64,000 bases of DNA from Thelephora terrestris (Eukaryota; Basidiomycota; Agaricomycetes; Thelephorales; Thelephoraceae). Below, piece by piece: positions 54,016 through 64,000 of this stretch. The number at the start of each line of letters is the position of its first letter. The first letter of the stretch is position 1. Under the pieces are notes generated by a model. That model searched no databases, was not told the DNA's origin, and saw only the letters and a program-made list of their open reading frames with translations. The translations under genes were made by a program, and so were the position numbers. Location of the stretch: NCBI GenBank assembly GCA_015956445.1, contig WIUZ02000003.1, positions 1,054,001 through 1,118,000 of the forward strand, in the 5' to 3' direction.

Positions 54016-54980
54016 ATCGAACTCGAAACACCCATGCTCTTGCAATTCCCGTTGTCGTATTTACTCTGTTTTGCGATTACTATCTCTCTGTAATAACAAC
54101 TTTGGTTGTGTCGAATGTACTATTGTGGAACTCGTTGTGCATGCGAACACCTTCTCGTTAACCCGACCTGCGAGGAAATAAGAAGTCGAGTTGCAAGACT
54201 AATTATCGATATCGATATCCTTCATGCTAAATACTTATCTCCGGTCCGATTGAGACATCTGACGTTACGTTCAACTAGAACCGACGGTCGTTCCCAGACG
54301 GTCACGCTCTCGGATCCGCCGTGTGAGCTTTGACCGCCGTCCGTTGTGACGAAAATTCTTCGATGTGAAGGAGCATGTGACGAGATGCACCATGACCGGA
54401 ATCGGAACCACCCAGATGTCTGGGTGGTCAACAAAATTAACAGCGCCAGCGATTTCGGTGAACGAGTAGATCCAACTACAACTGGATTATTAGCACAACA
54501 AAAGCACAACTCTTCTCTCGTTCGAATTATCTGGTCGATGTCGATCATCGATCATCTTCTCTTGGCTTATGACCCCATCCCTGCTAGGCATGACATCCCA
54601 TAACCTAGATGCGGTGAACAGCCTCTGCGCTCGACGACGTTCAGCCGTGGTGAGTGTTTTAGGAGTGTGTTCTGGATATGTCGATTTTTTGCTCATCCTA
54701 GGTAGGTGATGGATCGGCGTTTCATCTTTTACTCCGTTTCTTTCGGGATTCCAATTTTACAATCTGCTTGAGCCAGCCCTACTTTGTGCCGGTGCCATTG
54801 AAACGACGTGGCCCCCGATGTGGCCTCATCCAACCCCTTATAATGGACTGGATTCTGTTCATGTTCACGTCAACACAGCTCGCGTCTCGAAACTCGCCTT
54901 CCTCTTATCCCCTCCCTACTCTTACCACACCTACTCTTACCACACCTACTCTTACCACACCTACTCTTACCACACCTCCT
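54016..54980. other. Intergenic region with 15-bp tandem repeats
   Basis: Short frames on both strands are not convincing. At 54916-54975 the unit CTACTCTTACCACAC is repeated four times just upstream of the ATG of gene Q, probably in its 5' untranslated region or promoter. Confidence 0.4.
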
Positions 54981-56962
54981 ATGTCCTTCAGCGCAATGAA
55001 CTCAATGATTCCCGAGGGCTCAAATCAGGGATCTCGGTTCAACGTCTCTAATGTGAGCAGTCAGCTCTTACCTCTCGCTCGATTTTTTTTTCACTCCTTG
55101 TTTAGGTAAACGGTACGGATGACCCACAGAATGTAAGGCGCTCTTGTGCTGCCCCGTGACCGATTGATGCTCAGTCATCTTGCAGCGCTCTCATTGGATA
55201 CCCCTTCATTCTGAGGACGGAGCTATCACCCTCTATCTCGATCAACAAACCCAGTGCATTTGGCGTTTAGATTCTGATGAAGAAATCGGAATCGAAGAGG
55301 ACGCCGAAATAGCGGTGCAGGAAGATGCACCTCCACTGGAGGACCACGTCATGGGCGACGGTGACAACTTATACGATGAAGATATCGAGATCGCGTCTCG
55401 CATCGCGAACGGGGTGAGTATTGACTAAAATTTCCGTTGTAGTCCTGCACCTAACCCGCACGACCCCACGCGCTCCTGCTCAGTGCAACACAACCAGCGC
55501 AAATGATAACAACGCACAAGCTTACGCCCCCGCCAACTCGCTCCGTGATACTACGCGCCCCGACGGTCCAAGTCGAACACAGGGTCAGAATTCGACCCCG
55601 TCCCTGTCTCGTGGACCTTCAATTGAGCCTGACCCCAACCGGAGAGTCTCTCAATTCACCGCTGCTCAAAAGGGTAAAGGACACGTTGCCTTAGGTGTTA
55701 GTGACGAGGAGATGGACGACCTCGACGACGCGGGTGGCGTGGCTCCGACGCCTCAAGTTGAAGTGAGTTTTGGTTGGTTGCCCTTGTTGAGGCGTCGCTC
55801 ATGTATAACCTTGCACACTCAGGACCGTCCAGCAACAGTTAAGGATATAATTCACCTTGGCGAAGTGATTCAACGCGGCCAGCAGCAGATGGCCCATTAT
55901 ATTGTCGAGGGGCTTCGTCCGAATCACACAAACACACGATCAAATGCCAATGCTGACCGCGATACCGGCGACGATGGAGATATTGAGGACGAGGGTGAAT
56001 GGGACGGCGAGCGTACGGGAAGGGAACGACGTAGGAAGGCTCGCAAACCTTGGGAAAATACTCTTTCGGTATGTTCCCATCTGCCTACTTCCACTTGCAT
56101 CTTCCTACCAGTTGTTCAGGAGAGGATCCGGGACCATCTGAAGGATCTGACGAAAGGGCGCACTGCTACCGATGCAGATATAACGTACTTTGACCCCACC
56201 TTTGGACCGTGCTGCGACGTTGAGGACTTTCGGTTACACCTCGCAGGGACGCCTTGCAATCTCTGGAACAAATCAGCAACTGAGGTTTTCATGGAAAGTT
56301 TCCTCGAGAAGTATAAGCTTGATTACCCTCCAGAGTACGACGGGGTGGTCCGCATGGTCGGGTTCAAAGTCCATTCGACGATCGCCGCTCTCATCAAGAG
56401 GTATCGCAGTACAGGACCGGACGGGACCGTTGACCCAGAAACGAGGAAGCAGCAGAACCGTCAAGAGAGGAAGAGGAAGGTGCGTTCATATTCCCCAATA
56501 TCTCGGCTCCGGGATCGTGGCTTATTCATGTTCTAGCTCTTCCATCGTCGCCACAACATGACTTGGTTCTACCCACTTCTTCAAAATCAGCGACCGTTAC
56601 TGGAAGAGCTCGGTCCTGATGGCATGTCCAGTGACGAGGAAAGAACGGTAGGAGCGACCAGGGAGTACGACATATTTGTCCCCGCCTGGAGAGCCCCCGT
56701 CGTCACTGCATGGCTTCGTGTCTTTGATATCCTCTACGTGAGGGCAAGACGCGATGGAGTATTCAAAGACCACCGTGGCTCATATCCTCGCACTCGGGTG
56801 ATCGAAGAAAACGCCCAGGTTTCGACTTCCATCAAGTTTGTCTCGGGGCTTCCGCTCAATGCCTATAACGAGGACTGGCTGCGCAGGCGAGTCAACGTCA
56901 CTAATAGCGTTCGTCCCCGTCCCCCGGTGGAGTACTACCATGACCCTAGGGTTATTGAGTGA
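54981..56962 (+). CDS. Gene Q, 545-residue protein linked to a CACTA transposase
   Basis: Complete seven-exon model, all phase 0: 54981-55052, 55106-55132 (27-bp micro-exon), 55186-55413, 55484-55762, 55823-56068, 56120-56479, 56537-56962. The acidic N-terminal part contains DEDIEIASRIANG; then come a Pro/Ser-rich part with FTAAQKGKG, a helical segment (DIIHLGEVIQRGQQQMAHYI), a basic patch (RERRRKARKPW), and a C-terminal domain (ERIRDHLKDLTKGRTATDAD, GPCCDVEDFRLHLAG, WNKSATEVFMESFLE, and a basic KRYRS...RKQQNRQERKRK tract). From memory the C-terminal domain resembles proteins found beside Tnp2 genes in basidiomycete CACTA elements (the TnpA-like partner). It is co-oriented with Tnp2, 313 bp downstream. 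A partial paralogue is Q2. Confidence 0.6.
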
Positions 56963-57274
56963 GTGAGACCCCCCAATTCAATCCGAGATACCCTCTAATA
57001 TGTATGAACAGATTGGCACACCAGACTGCACGGCCATCCCATTAACGAGAAGGGGCACTGTTTCGTCGAAATTAACTGCATCTGTGTTTCCCCTCCTTTT
57101 TTCTTTTTTGTATTATGCTCTCTGAAGTTTATGAACCTCTGTAATTTCCTTTAACAAATTAATAAAAAACCGATCTCGTCGTCGAAAAAAAATAAAGGAA
57201 CCCCCTTTTTTGTACCCTCATCGATCAAATCATCCATCGTCTCACTGTCGCCCAACGCTCACCCTCCCCCCGGT
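56963..57274. other. Spacer between gene Q and the transposase
   Basis: 312 bp; AT-rich around 57100-57200 with AATAAA near 57190, which may be the polyadenylation region of gene Q. No gene. Confidence 0.4.
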
Positions 57275-58628
57275 ATGAAAAAACTGGTGCGATGCGTTTG
57301 CAAATCGCACTGCCGTCCGTTCAATCCCGACACTCTCTCCTTCGAAGGCGACGGAGCTCTGGTTCACAAGTCCACCGCCTATAACCACCGGCTCGATGAT
57401 CAGATGGCAGAAAGTCTGGATACCTTTGCTGGGAATGTCGCCGCTAGGGTCCTCGGACCCCCTCCCCCCATAGATTTGTCAGATCCCGAACTAGTGGAGG
57501 GTGTCTCGGATGAAGAAACTCTCCTCGAAATGGAGCTCGCGTACCGGTGCTCATGGACGCCAACTGAGCAAGCTCTCATTTTCGTTTCCACCCCTTCTCC
57601 CCATTGCAAGTACCAATTTCCTTCCATCAATGAGCTCCACCTTTGCAATCGTGGAACTTATGCCCTGAAACCCGGTCACCGTGCGAATGAAGTGTATCTG
57701 GAGAACGAAAGTAGGCTCTGCGAAATACTGATTCGTCTGCGGGAGCTTCCGTCCACGGGAACACGGGAGTTGGAACCCAAGGTTCAAGAGGGCTTGCTTC
57801 GGATGCGAAGACATAAGGAGGTCGAATGGAATAAACAACGAACATATTCTATTGCCCGACAGAACGGCTATACGGTCGTTGATGCAAGTACGTCCTCCCC
57901 CATATCTTGCGCTGCTTCCCTGAGTGTTAACTATCACTTCACTAAGGTCCTTACTTCTGCGCGTCACTGCCTACCGATCCAATCCTTTCGGCTTCTTTGC
58001 TCACAATTCTCCTTCTCCACCTGTTTTTCCGAACATCAAGACGAGCAACTACAGTCATGATCGCTGGTATTCACTGCGTCTTGTTGGCCTCGCAAGTATC
58101 CAAACAATACTCAACCAACTTCCCAAGGACCCCAGGACCATCGTGCACAAGTTGGACTTGGACCCCCGAACCACCTCCTATCTACAATGCCCCGCTTGCT
58201 ACGCACTCTACTCGTATCCAGGAACGGGAAGTTTCATCCGCTCTGATGATCAAATCCAGCATTGCACCCACCGCCCAACACCAGAAAGCAATCCCTGTGG
58301 CTCGCCCTTATGGAGGGAGCGTAGGATTGGCAACGAGACGGTGAAGACTCCCTGCCGGAAATACGTTCATCAAAGCTTAAAGGAATGGGTGGCTCGACTT
58401 CTTTCCAGACCCGGAGTTGAGGAGGTCCTTGACGCTGCTACCAACTCTCCCACCTCGGATCAAATTTCAGACGTATGGGGCTCCCCTGTCTTCAGGGGGT
58501 TTCTTGACAAGGACAAGACCCGTTTCTTCGCAAAACACGGGAACAATGCACGCTTTGCATTCAGTCTCGGTGCAGATAGCTTTCACCCTCTGGGATCTCT
58601 GGAGGCCAAACAGGTTCTGTCAGCGACA
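57275..58628 (+). CDS. Tnp2-type CACTA transposase, N-terminal part, cut by an insertion
   Basis: The first exon starts at ATG 57275 with a Cys motif (RCVCKSHCRPF) and a long helical region to about 57888. The second coding stretch from about 58040 has HDRWYSLRLVGLASIQTILN, CPACYALYSYPG with a further CTHR...CG zinc-ligand set, HQSLKEWVARLLSRPGVEEV and FAFSLGADSFHPLG followed by SLEAKQVLSAT. The latter matches the start of the Tnp2 catalytic region (SLGxDxFNPFG). The exon joint between 57888 and 58050 is uncertain. The match stops near 58628, where the foldback repeat begins, so the DDE core and the rest are lost from this copy. Tnp2 cuts and joins CACTA elements in the nucleus. Confidence 0.7.
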
Positions 58629-58649
58629 GAGCCCATTCAGCTACTTTTT

Positions 58650-60240
58650 CCCCATGACCCATGGACCGTACGGCGTGACAAAATCCCATGACCCATGGGC
58701 CATACGTCGCCGTACGACAGGTACAAATCCCCATGACCCATGGACCGTACGATGGTGTGTGGGCCCCATGACCCATGGGTTGTACGGTGCTGTATGACAG
58801 TATGGCCTGTCCATGACCCATGGGTTGTACGATGCCGTACGGTGGTATGCCCTTCCCATGACCCATGGGCCGTACGGTGGTGCTGGACAGCCATCCACCC
58901 TGCCCATGACCCATGGGGCGTACAGCGCCGTACGGTGGTATGCCCTGCCCATGACCCATGGAGCGTACGGTGCCGTACGGTGGTATGCCCTGCCCATGAC
59001 CCATGGGTCGTACGGCGCCGTACGGGGGTTTGCCCTACCCATGACCCATGGAGCGTACGGCGCCGTACGACAGTATGCCCTGCCCATGACCCATGGAGCG
59101 TACGGCGCCGTACGGTGGTATGCCCTACCCATGACCCATGGAGCGTACGGCGCCGTACGGTGGTATGCCCTACCCATGACCCATGGAGCGTACGGCGCCG
59201 TACGGTGGTATGCCCTACCCATGACCCATGGGTCGTACGGCGCCGTACGACAGTATGCCCTACCCATGACCCATGGGTCGTACGGCGCCGTACGACAGTA
59301 TGCCCTACCCATGACCCATGGGTCGTACGGCGCCGTACGACAGTATGCCCTGCCCATGACCCATGGAGCGTACGGCGCCGTACGACAGTATGCCCTGCCC
59401 ATGACCCATGGAGCGTACGGCGCCGTACGGTGGTATGCCCTACCCATGACCCATGGAGCGTACGGCGCCGTACGGTGGTATGCCCTACCCATGACCCATG
59501 GAGCGTACGGCGCCGTACGGTGGTATGCCCTACCCATGACCCATGGACCGTACGACACCGTACGACAGTATGCCCTGCCCATGACCCATGGGTCGTACGG
59601 CGCCGTATGGGGGTTTGCCCTACCCATGACCCATGGAGCGTACGGCGCCGTACGGTGGTATGCCCTGCCCATGACCCATGGAGCGTACGACGCCGTACGG
59701 TGGTATGCCCTACCCATGACCCATGGGTCGTACGGCGCCGTATGGGGGTTTGCCCTACCCATGACCCATGGAGCGTACGGCGCCGTACAACAGTATGCCC
59801 TGCCCATGACCCATGGAGCGTACGACGCCGTACGGTGGTATGCCCTACCCATGACCCATGGGTCGTACGGCGCCGTACGACAGTATGCCCTGCCCATGAC
59901 CCATGGGTCGTACGGCGCCGTACGGTGGTATGCCCTACCCATGACCCATGGAGCGTACGGCGCCGTATGGTGGTATGCCCTGCCCATGACCCATGGGTCG
60001 TACGGCGCCGTACAGGGGTTTGCCCTACCCATGACCCATGGAGCGTACGGCGCCGTACGACAGTATGCCCTGCCCATGACCCATGGAGCGTACAACGCCG
60101 TACGGTGGTATGCCCTGCCCATGACCCATGGGTCGTACGGCGCTGTATGGTGGTATGCCCTATCCATGACCCATGGAGCGTACGGCGCCGTACAGTGGAA
60201 TGCCTTGCCCATGGCCCATGGGTTGTACAGTGCCGTACGG
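58650..60240 (+). repeat. 45-bp tandem array, left arm (about 30 units)
   Basis: The unit contains CCCATGACCCATGG, then (A/G/T)xCGTACGGCGCCGTACG, then a variable GGTGGTATGCCCT / ACAGTATGCCCT / GGGGTTTGCCCT tail. GTACGGCGCCGTAC is a perfect 14-bp palindrome. Because 45 is a multiple of three and no stop occurs in the unit, every frame is open for more than 1.4 kb; these are not genes. Variants of the tail are interspersed in a mosaic order. Confidence 0.85.
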
Positions 60241-60264
60241 TGGATTACCTTGAAAAAAAATTTT

Positions 60265-60510
60265 AATGGATTACCTAATAAGGAACTATATGATGGATTA
60301 CCTAAAAAAGAAATATTTGATGAATTACCTAAAAAGGAAATATTTGATGAATTACCTAAAAAGAAAATATTTGATGCATTACCTAAAAAGGAAAGATTTG
60401 ATGAATTACCTAAAAAGGAAATATTTGATGCATTACCTAAAAAGAAAAATTTGCTTGACTGCCTAAAAGAGAAATAGTTGATGGATTACCTAAAAAGGAA
60501 ATATCTGATT
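60265..60510 (+). repeat. 27-bp AT-rich tandem repeat, left arm
   Basis: About seven units of the type GATGAATTACCTAAAAAGGA plus AATATTT. The right arm has fewer units (about 61780-61975). Confidence 0.75.
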
Positions 60511-60624
60511 GATTCTGGAAAATAGCAACATCCTAACCTAACCTCAAGGCACTGCCAGATCAGGAATCCATTCACCTCTTGCATTAGTTTTCTGTTTGTA
60601 GTCCTGACTGACCCAAAGTGGTTA

Positions 60625-60690
60625 AGCTAACATCATCCAATCTAACCTAACCTAACCTAACCTAACCTAACCTAACCTAACCTGAAACAG
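60625..60690 (+). repeat. CCTAA block, left arm
   Basis: About eight CCTAA units followed by scattered ones. Mirrored by a longer block at 61505-61640 which also contains GGGTTAGG units. Confidence 0.7.
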
Positions 60691-60699
60691 CCAATCTAA

Positions 60700-61504
60700 C
60701 CCATTTCACCCTAACCTAAACTGCAGTGGTCTATCCAACCTGACTATAGCTTTGCTTAAGCTGACCCATGACAAACAAGTCCTAACTTAAACTTGACCTT
60801 GCCTAGCACACCAACATGTAACATGGGTTACAGGAATGCAGTGCAAAGTGCATACCCCTTGGGGGACCTCCACTTGTATTTAGCCATAAGCTGGCTATCA
60901 CTTGAACACACCTACTAACCTGGACCTACCAGTTGGTGGACCTGCAAGCCAAAAGGTCCTTGGACTGGTATTCCATAAAAGATCCTGCCACTCAATTACC
61001 ACCAAACCACATTCACAAAACATCTCTTGCCCAGGCCAAAACTCAGCAACAACTCAAATTTACCTACCTGAACAGACCCAGAATCCAGCTGGGTGTGTTC
61101 CTCCACATTACAGGCCCACAGACCTATAGACTTATGAATTAATGAGTCCACTGGGTCATAGTTTCAGCCAGGTGGATTGGCTTTATTTGTCATCAAGTTA
61201 ATATCTGGTACAAGAGAGGTGAATATGGTTGGGTGGCAGGCACAGCTTATGGAATATAGTCCATGGACCTGTTGGCTTGCAGGTCTACCAACTGGTAGGT
61301 CCAGCTTAGTAGGTGTGTTCAAGTGATAGCCAGCTTATGGCTAAATACAGGTGGAGGTCCCCCAAGGGGTATGCACTTTGCACTGCATTCCTGTAACCCA
61401 TGTTACATGTTGGTGTGCTAGGCAAGGTCAAGTTTAAGTTAGGACTTGTTTGCCATGGGTCAGCTTAGGCAAAGCTATAGTCAGGTTGGATAGACCACTG
61501 CAGG
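60700..61504. other. Centre of the giant foldback
   Basis: Unique sequence. The arms can be followed to about 60995 and from about 61224, with identity decaying toward the centre. Both arms carry CAAGGGGTATGCACTTTGCA or its complement. The unpaired centre is about 230 bp. No gene recognised. Confidence 0.5.
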
Positions 61505-61640
61505 TTAGGTTAGGTTGAAATGGGTTAGATTGGCTATTTCAGGTGGGTTGGGTTAGGTTAGGTTAGGTTAGGTGAGGGTTAGGTTAGGGTTAGGTTAGGG
61601 TTAGGTTAGGTTAGGTTAGGTTAGGTTAGGTTAGGTTAGA
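61505..61640 (-). repeat. TTAGG block, right arm
   Basis: GGTTA and GGGTTA units in tandem, longer than the left-arm block. Confidence 0.7.
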
Positions 61641-61779
61641 TTGGATGATGTTAGCTTAACCACTTTGGGTTAGTCAGGACTACAAACAGAAAACTAATGC
61701 AAGAGGTGAATGGATTCCTGATCTGGCAGTGCCTTGAGGTTAGGTTAGGATGTTGCTATTTTCCAGAATCAATCAGATA

Positions 61780-61975
61780 TTTCCTTTTTAGGTAATCCAT
61801 CAACTATTTCTCTTTTAGGCAGTCAAGCAAATTTTTCTTTTTAGGTAATCCATCAAATATTTCTTTTTTGGGGAGATCCATCAAATCTTTCCTTTTTAGG
61901 GAATTCATCAAATATTTCCTTTTTAGGTAATCCATCATATAGTTCCTTATTAGGTAATCCATTAAATATTTTTTT
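61780..61975 (-). repeat. 27-bp AT-rich tandem repeat, right arm
   Basis: About five units of ATCAAATATTTCCTTTTTAG plus GTAATCC type, more diverged than in the left arm. Confidence 0.7.
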
Positions 61976-61989
61976 CGAGGTAATCCACC

Positions 61990-64000
61990 GTATGGCACTG
62001 TACAACCCATGGGTCATAGGCAAGGCATTCCACTGTACAGCGCCGTATGGTCCATGGGTCATGGGTAGGGCATACCACCGTATGGCACCGTACGCTCCAT
62101 GGGTCATGGGCAGGGCATACTGTCGTACGGTGCTGTACGGTCCATGGGTCATGGGTAGGGCATACTGTCGTACGGCGCCGTACGCTCCATGGGTCATGGG
62201 CAGGGCATACTGTCGTACGGTGCCGTATGACCCATGGGTCATGGGCAGGGCATACCACCGTACGGCGCCGTACGACCCATGGGTCATGGGCAGGGCATAC
62301 CACCGTACGGCGTCGTACGCTCCATGGGTCATGGGCAGGGCATACTGTCGTACGGCGCCGTACGGTCCATGGGTCATGGGTAGGGCATACCACCGTACGG
62401 CGCCGTACGCTCCATGGGTCATGGGTAGGGCATACCACCGTACGGCGCCGTACGCTCCATGGGTCATGGGCAGGGCATACTGTCGTACGGCGCCGTACGC
62501 TCCATGGGTCATGGGTAGGGCAAACCCCCATACGGCGCCGTACGACCCATGGGTCATGGGCAGGGCATACTGTCGTACGGCGCCGTACGACCCATGGGTC
62601 ATGGGTAGGGCATACCACCGTATGGCACCGTACGCTCCATGGGTCATGGGCAGGGCATACTGTCGTACGGTGCTGTACGGTCCATGGGTCATGGGTAGGG
62701 CATACTGTCGTACGGCGCCGTACGCTCCATGGGTCATGGGCAGGGCATACTGTCGTACGGTGCCGTATGACCCATGGGTCATGGGCAGGGCATACCACCG
62801 TACGGCGCCGTACGACCCATGGGTCATGGGCAGGGCATACCACCGTACGGCGTCGTACGCTCCATGGGTCATGGGCAGGGCATACTGTCGTACGGCGCCG
62901 TACGGTCCATGGGTCATGGGTAGGGCATACCACCGTACGGCGCCGTACGCTCCATGGGTCATGGGTAGGGCATACCACCGTACGGCGCCGTACGCTCCAT
63001 GGGTCATGGGCAGGGCATACTGTCGTACGGCGCCGTACGCTCCATGGGTCATGGGTAGGGCAAACCCCCATACGGCGCCGTACGACCCATGGGTCATGGG
63101 CAGGGCATACTGTCGTACGGCGCCGTACGACCCATGGGTCATGGGTAGGGCATACCACCGTACGGCGCCGTACGCTCCATGGGTCATGGGCAGGGCATAC
63201 TGTTGTACGGCGCCGTACGACCCATGGGTCATGGGCAGGGCATACCACCGTACGGCGTCGTACGCTCCATGGGTCATGGGCAGGGCATACTGTCGTACGG
63301 CGCCGTACGCTCCATGGGTCATGGGCAGGGCATACTGTCGTACGGCGCCGTACGACCCATGGGTCATGGGTAGGGCATACTGTCGTACGGCGCCGTACGA
63401 CCCATGGGTCATGGGTAGGGCATACTGTCGTACGGCGCCGTACGACCCATGGGTCATGGGTAGGGCATACCACCGTACGGCGCCGTACGCTCCATGGGTC
63501 ATGGGTAGGGCATACCACCGTACGGCGCCGTACGCTCCATGGGTCATGGGTAGGGCATACCACCGTACGGCGCCGTACGCTCCATGGGTCATGGGCAGGG
63601 CATACTGTCGTACGGCGCCGTACGCTCCATGGGTCATGGGTAGGGCAAACCCCCGTACGGCGCCGTACGACCCATGGGTCATGGGCAGGGCATACCACCG
63701 TACGGCACCGTACGCTCCATGGGTCATGGGCAGGGCATACCACCGTACGGCGCTGTACGCCCCATGGGTCATGGGCAGGGTGGATGGCTGTCCAGCACCA
63801 CCGTACGGCCCATGGGTCATGGGAAGGGCATACCACCGTACGGCATCGTACAACCCATGGGTCATGGACAGGCCATACTGTCATACAGCACCGTACAACC
63901 CATGGGTCATGGGGCCCACACACCATCGTACGGTCCATGGGTCATGGGGATTTGTACCTGTCGTACGGCGACGTATGGCCCATGGGTCATGGGATTTTGT
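61990..64000 (-). repeat. 45-bp tandem array, right arm (about 40 units)
   Basis: Reverse complement of the left array with about ten more units. A block of 12 units (540 bp) is repeated without visible change (about 62080-62619 and 62620-63159), a recent unequal exchange. The last lines carry the same degenerate outer units as the left end. Confidence 0.85.

Larger units (their letters stand above)
58629..64000. mobile_element. Giant foldback element with 45-bp satellite arms (right end outside window)
   Basis: An inverted repeat of more than 5.3 kb. From the left: 45-bp arrays (to 60240), 27-bp AT-rich repeats (60265-60510), a CCTAA block, unique sequence to a centre near 60996-61223, then the mirror image to the window end. 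The last base aligns with about 58678 of the left arm, so about 30-50 bp remain outside. The arms differ in repeat copy number. No transposase is found between them. It interrupts the Tnp2 gene. Terminal sequence and target duplication cannot be judged, so the superfamily is open; a long-TIR DNA transposon is most likely. Confidence 0.7.

Noticed and set aside
58740-60477. Reading frames of more than 500 codons in several frames of the left satellite array
   Set aside because: A 45-bp unit without stops opens all frames on both strands; the translations are pure tandem repeats and the same happens in the right arm. Not genes.
61853-63938. Reading frames of about 660 codons on the minus strand
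   Set aside because: Same reason: satellite repeat, mirror image of the left array.
1-64000. CRISPR arrays, rRNA and tRNA genes
   Set aside because: The tandem repeats lack unique spacers and the sequence is fungal; no rRNA or tRNA signature was recognised by eye, though a tRNA scan was not possible.

Overview
The window is eukaryotic and most likely from a basidiomycete fungus (Agaricomycetes). The reasons are: many short GT-AG introns of about 45-100 bp, roughly balanced base composition, TTAGGG-like repeats, a Tnp2-type CACTA transposase, an SF3B1 copy that reads like basidiomycete SF3B1, and accessory gene families (WD40, RING, JmjC-like) with very short exons. No bacterial operons, rRNA, tRNA or CRISPR arrays were recognised.

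Positions 1-28,236 are a nest of transposable elements. A Ty3/Gypsy-like element (LTR 1582-3001, gag-protease ORF 3109-5973, then a long second ORF of unknown function) is interrupted three times. The interruptions are a CACTG-ended foldback DNA element (8307-9531, 3-bp TGT duplication), a 2.3-kb TGTCA...TGACA unit (10229-12532, 5-bp GGTTC duplication), and a second TGTCA-ended unit (from 13900). A 3.35-kb foldback element (15587-18939) with telomere-like CCTAA repeats separates that unit from a Ty1/Copia-like element. The Copia element is itself split by a 3.3-kb unit (19681-22977, CCATT duplication) and a third 2.3-kb unit (25242-27626, CGAAG duplication).

The TGTCA...TGACA units are the most unusual objects here. 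They have the ends and 5-bp duplications of solo LTRs but are very long and carry genes. Family A (copies at <1-1507, 10229-12532, 25242-27626) carries two divergent ORFs; the 207-residue one differs almost only at synonymous sites between copies. Family B (13900-15586 truncated, 19681-22977 whole) carries an apparently intact multi-exon gene of about 465 codons.

From 28,237 to about 56,960 the sequence is mostly host-like and accessory. It holds a fragment resembling a polyketide ketosynthase, a decayed intron-containing SF3B1 fragment flanked by 5-bp ATAAG repeats inside a duplicated block, and a dense set of small multi-exon genes. Five of these genes occur as diverged pairs (R1/R2, S1/S2, P1/P2, RING1/RING2, Q/Q2), so the cluster has grown by local duplication. 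Genes with complete, frame-consistent exon models are V (38,649-39,501), the WD40 protein (47,690-49,265), RING1 (49,450-50,237), RING2 (50,564-51,710), X (53,391-53,964) and Q (54,981-56,962).

The right end (57,275-64,000) holds a Tnp2/CACTA transposase cut by a foldback structure of more than 5.3 kb. Its arms are arrays of a 45-bp unit (about 30 and about 40 copies), then 27-bp AT-rich repeats, then CCTAA repeats around a short centre. The right arm runs off the window. The window therefore holds three large foldback elements, two of which share a 14-bp motif, next to a plausible source of CACTA transposase.
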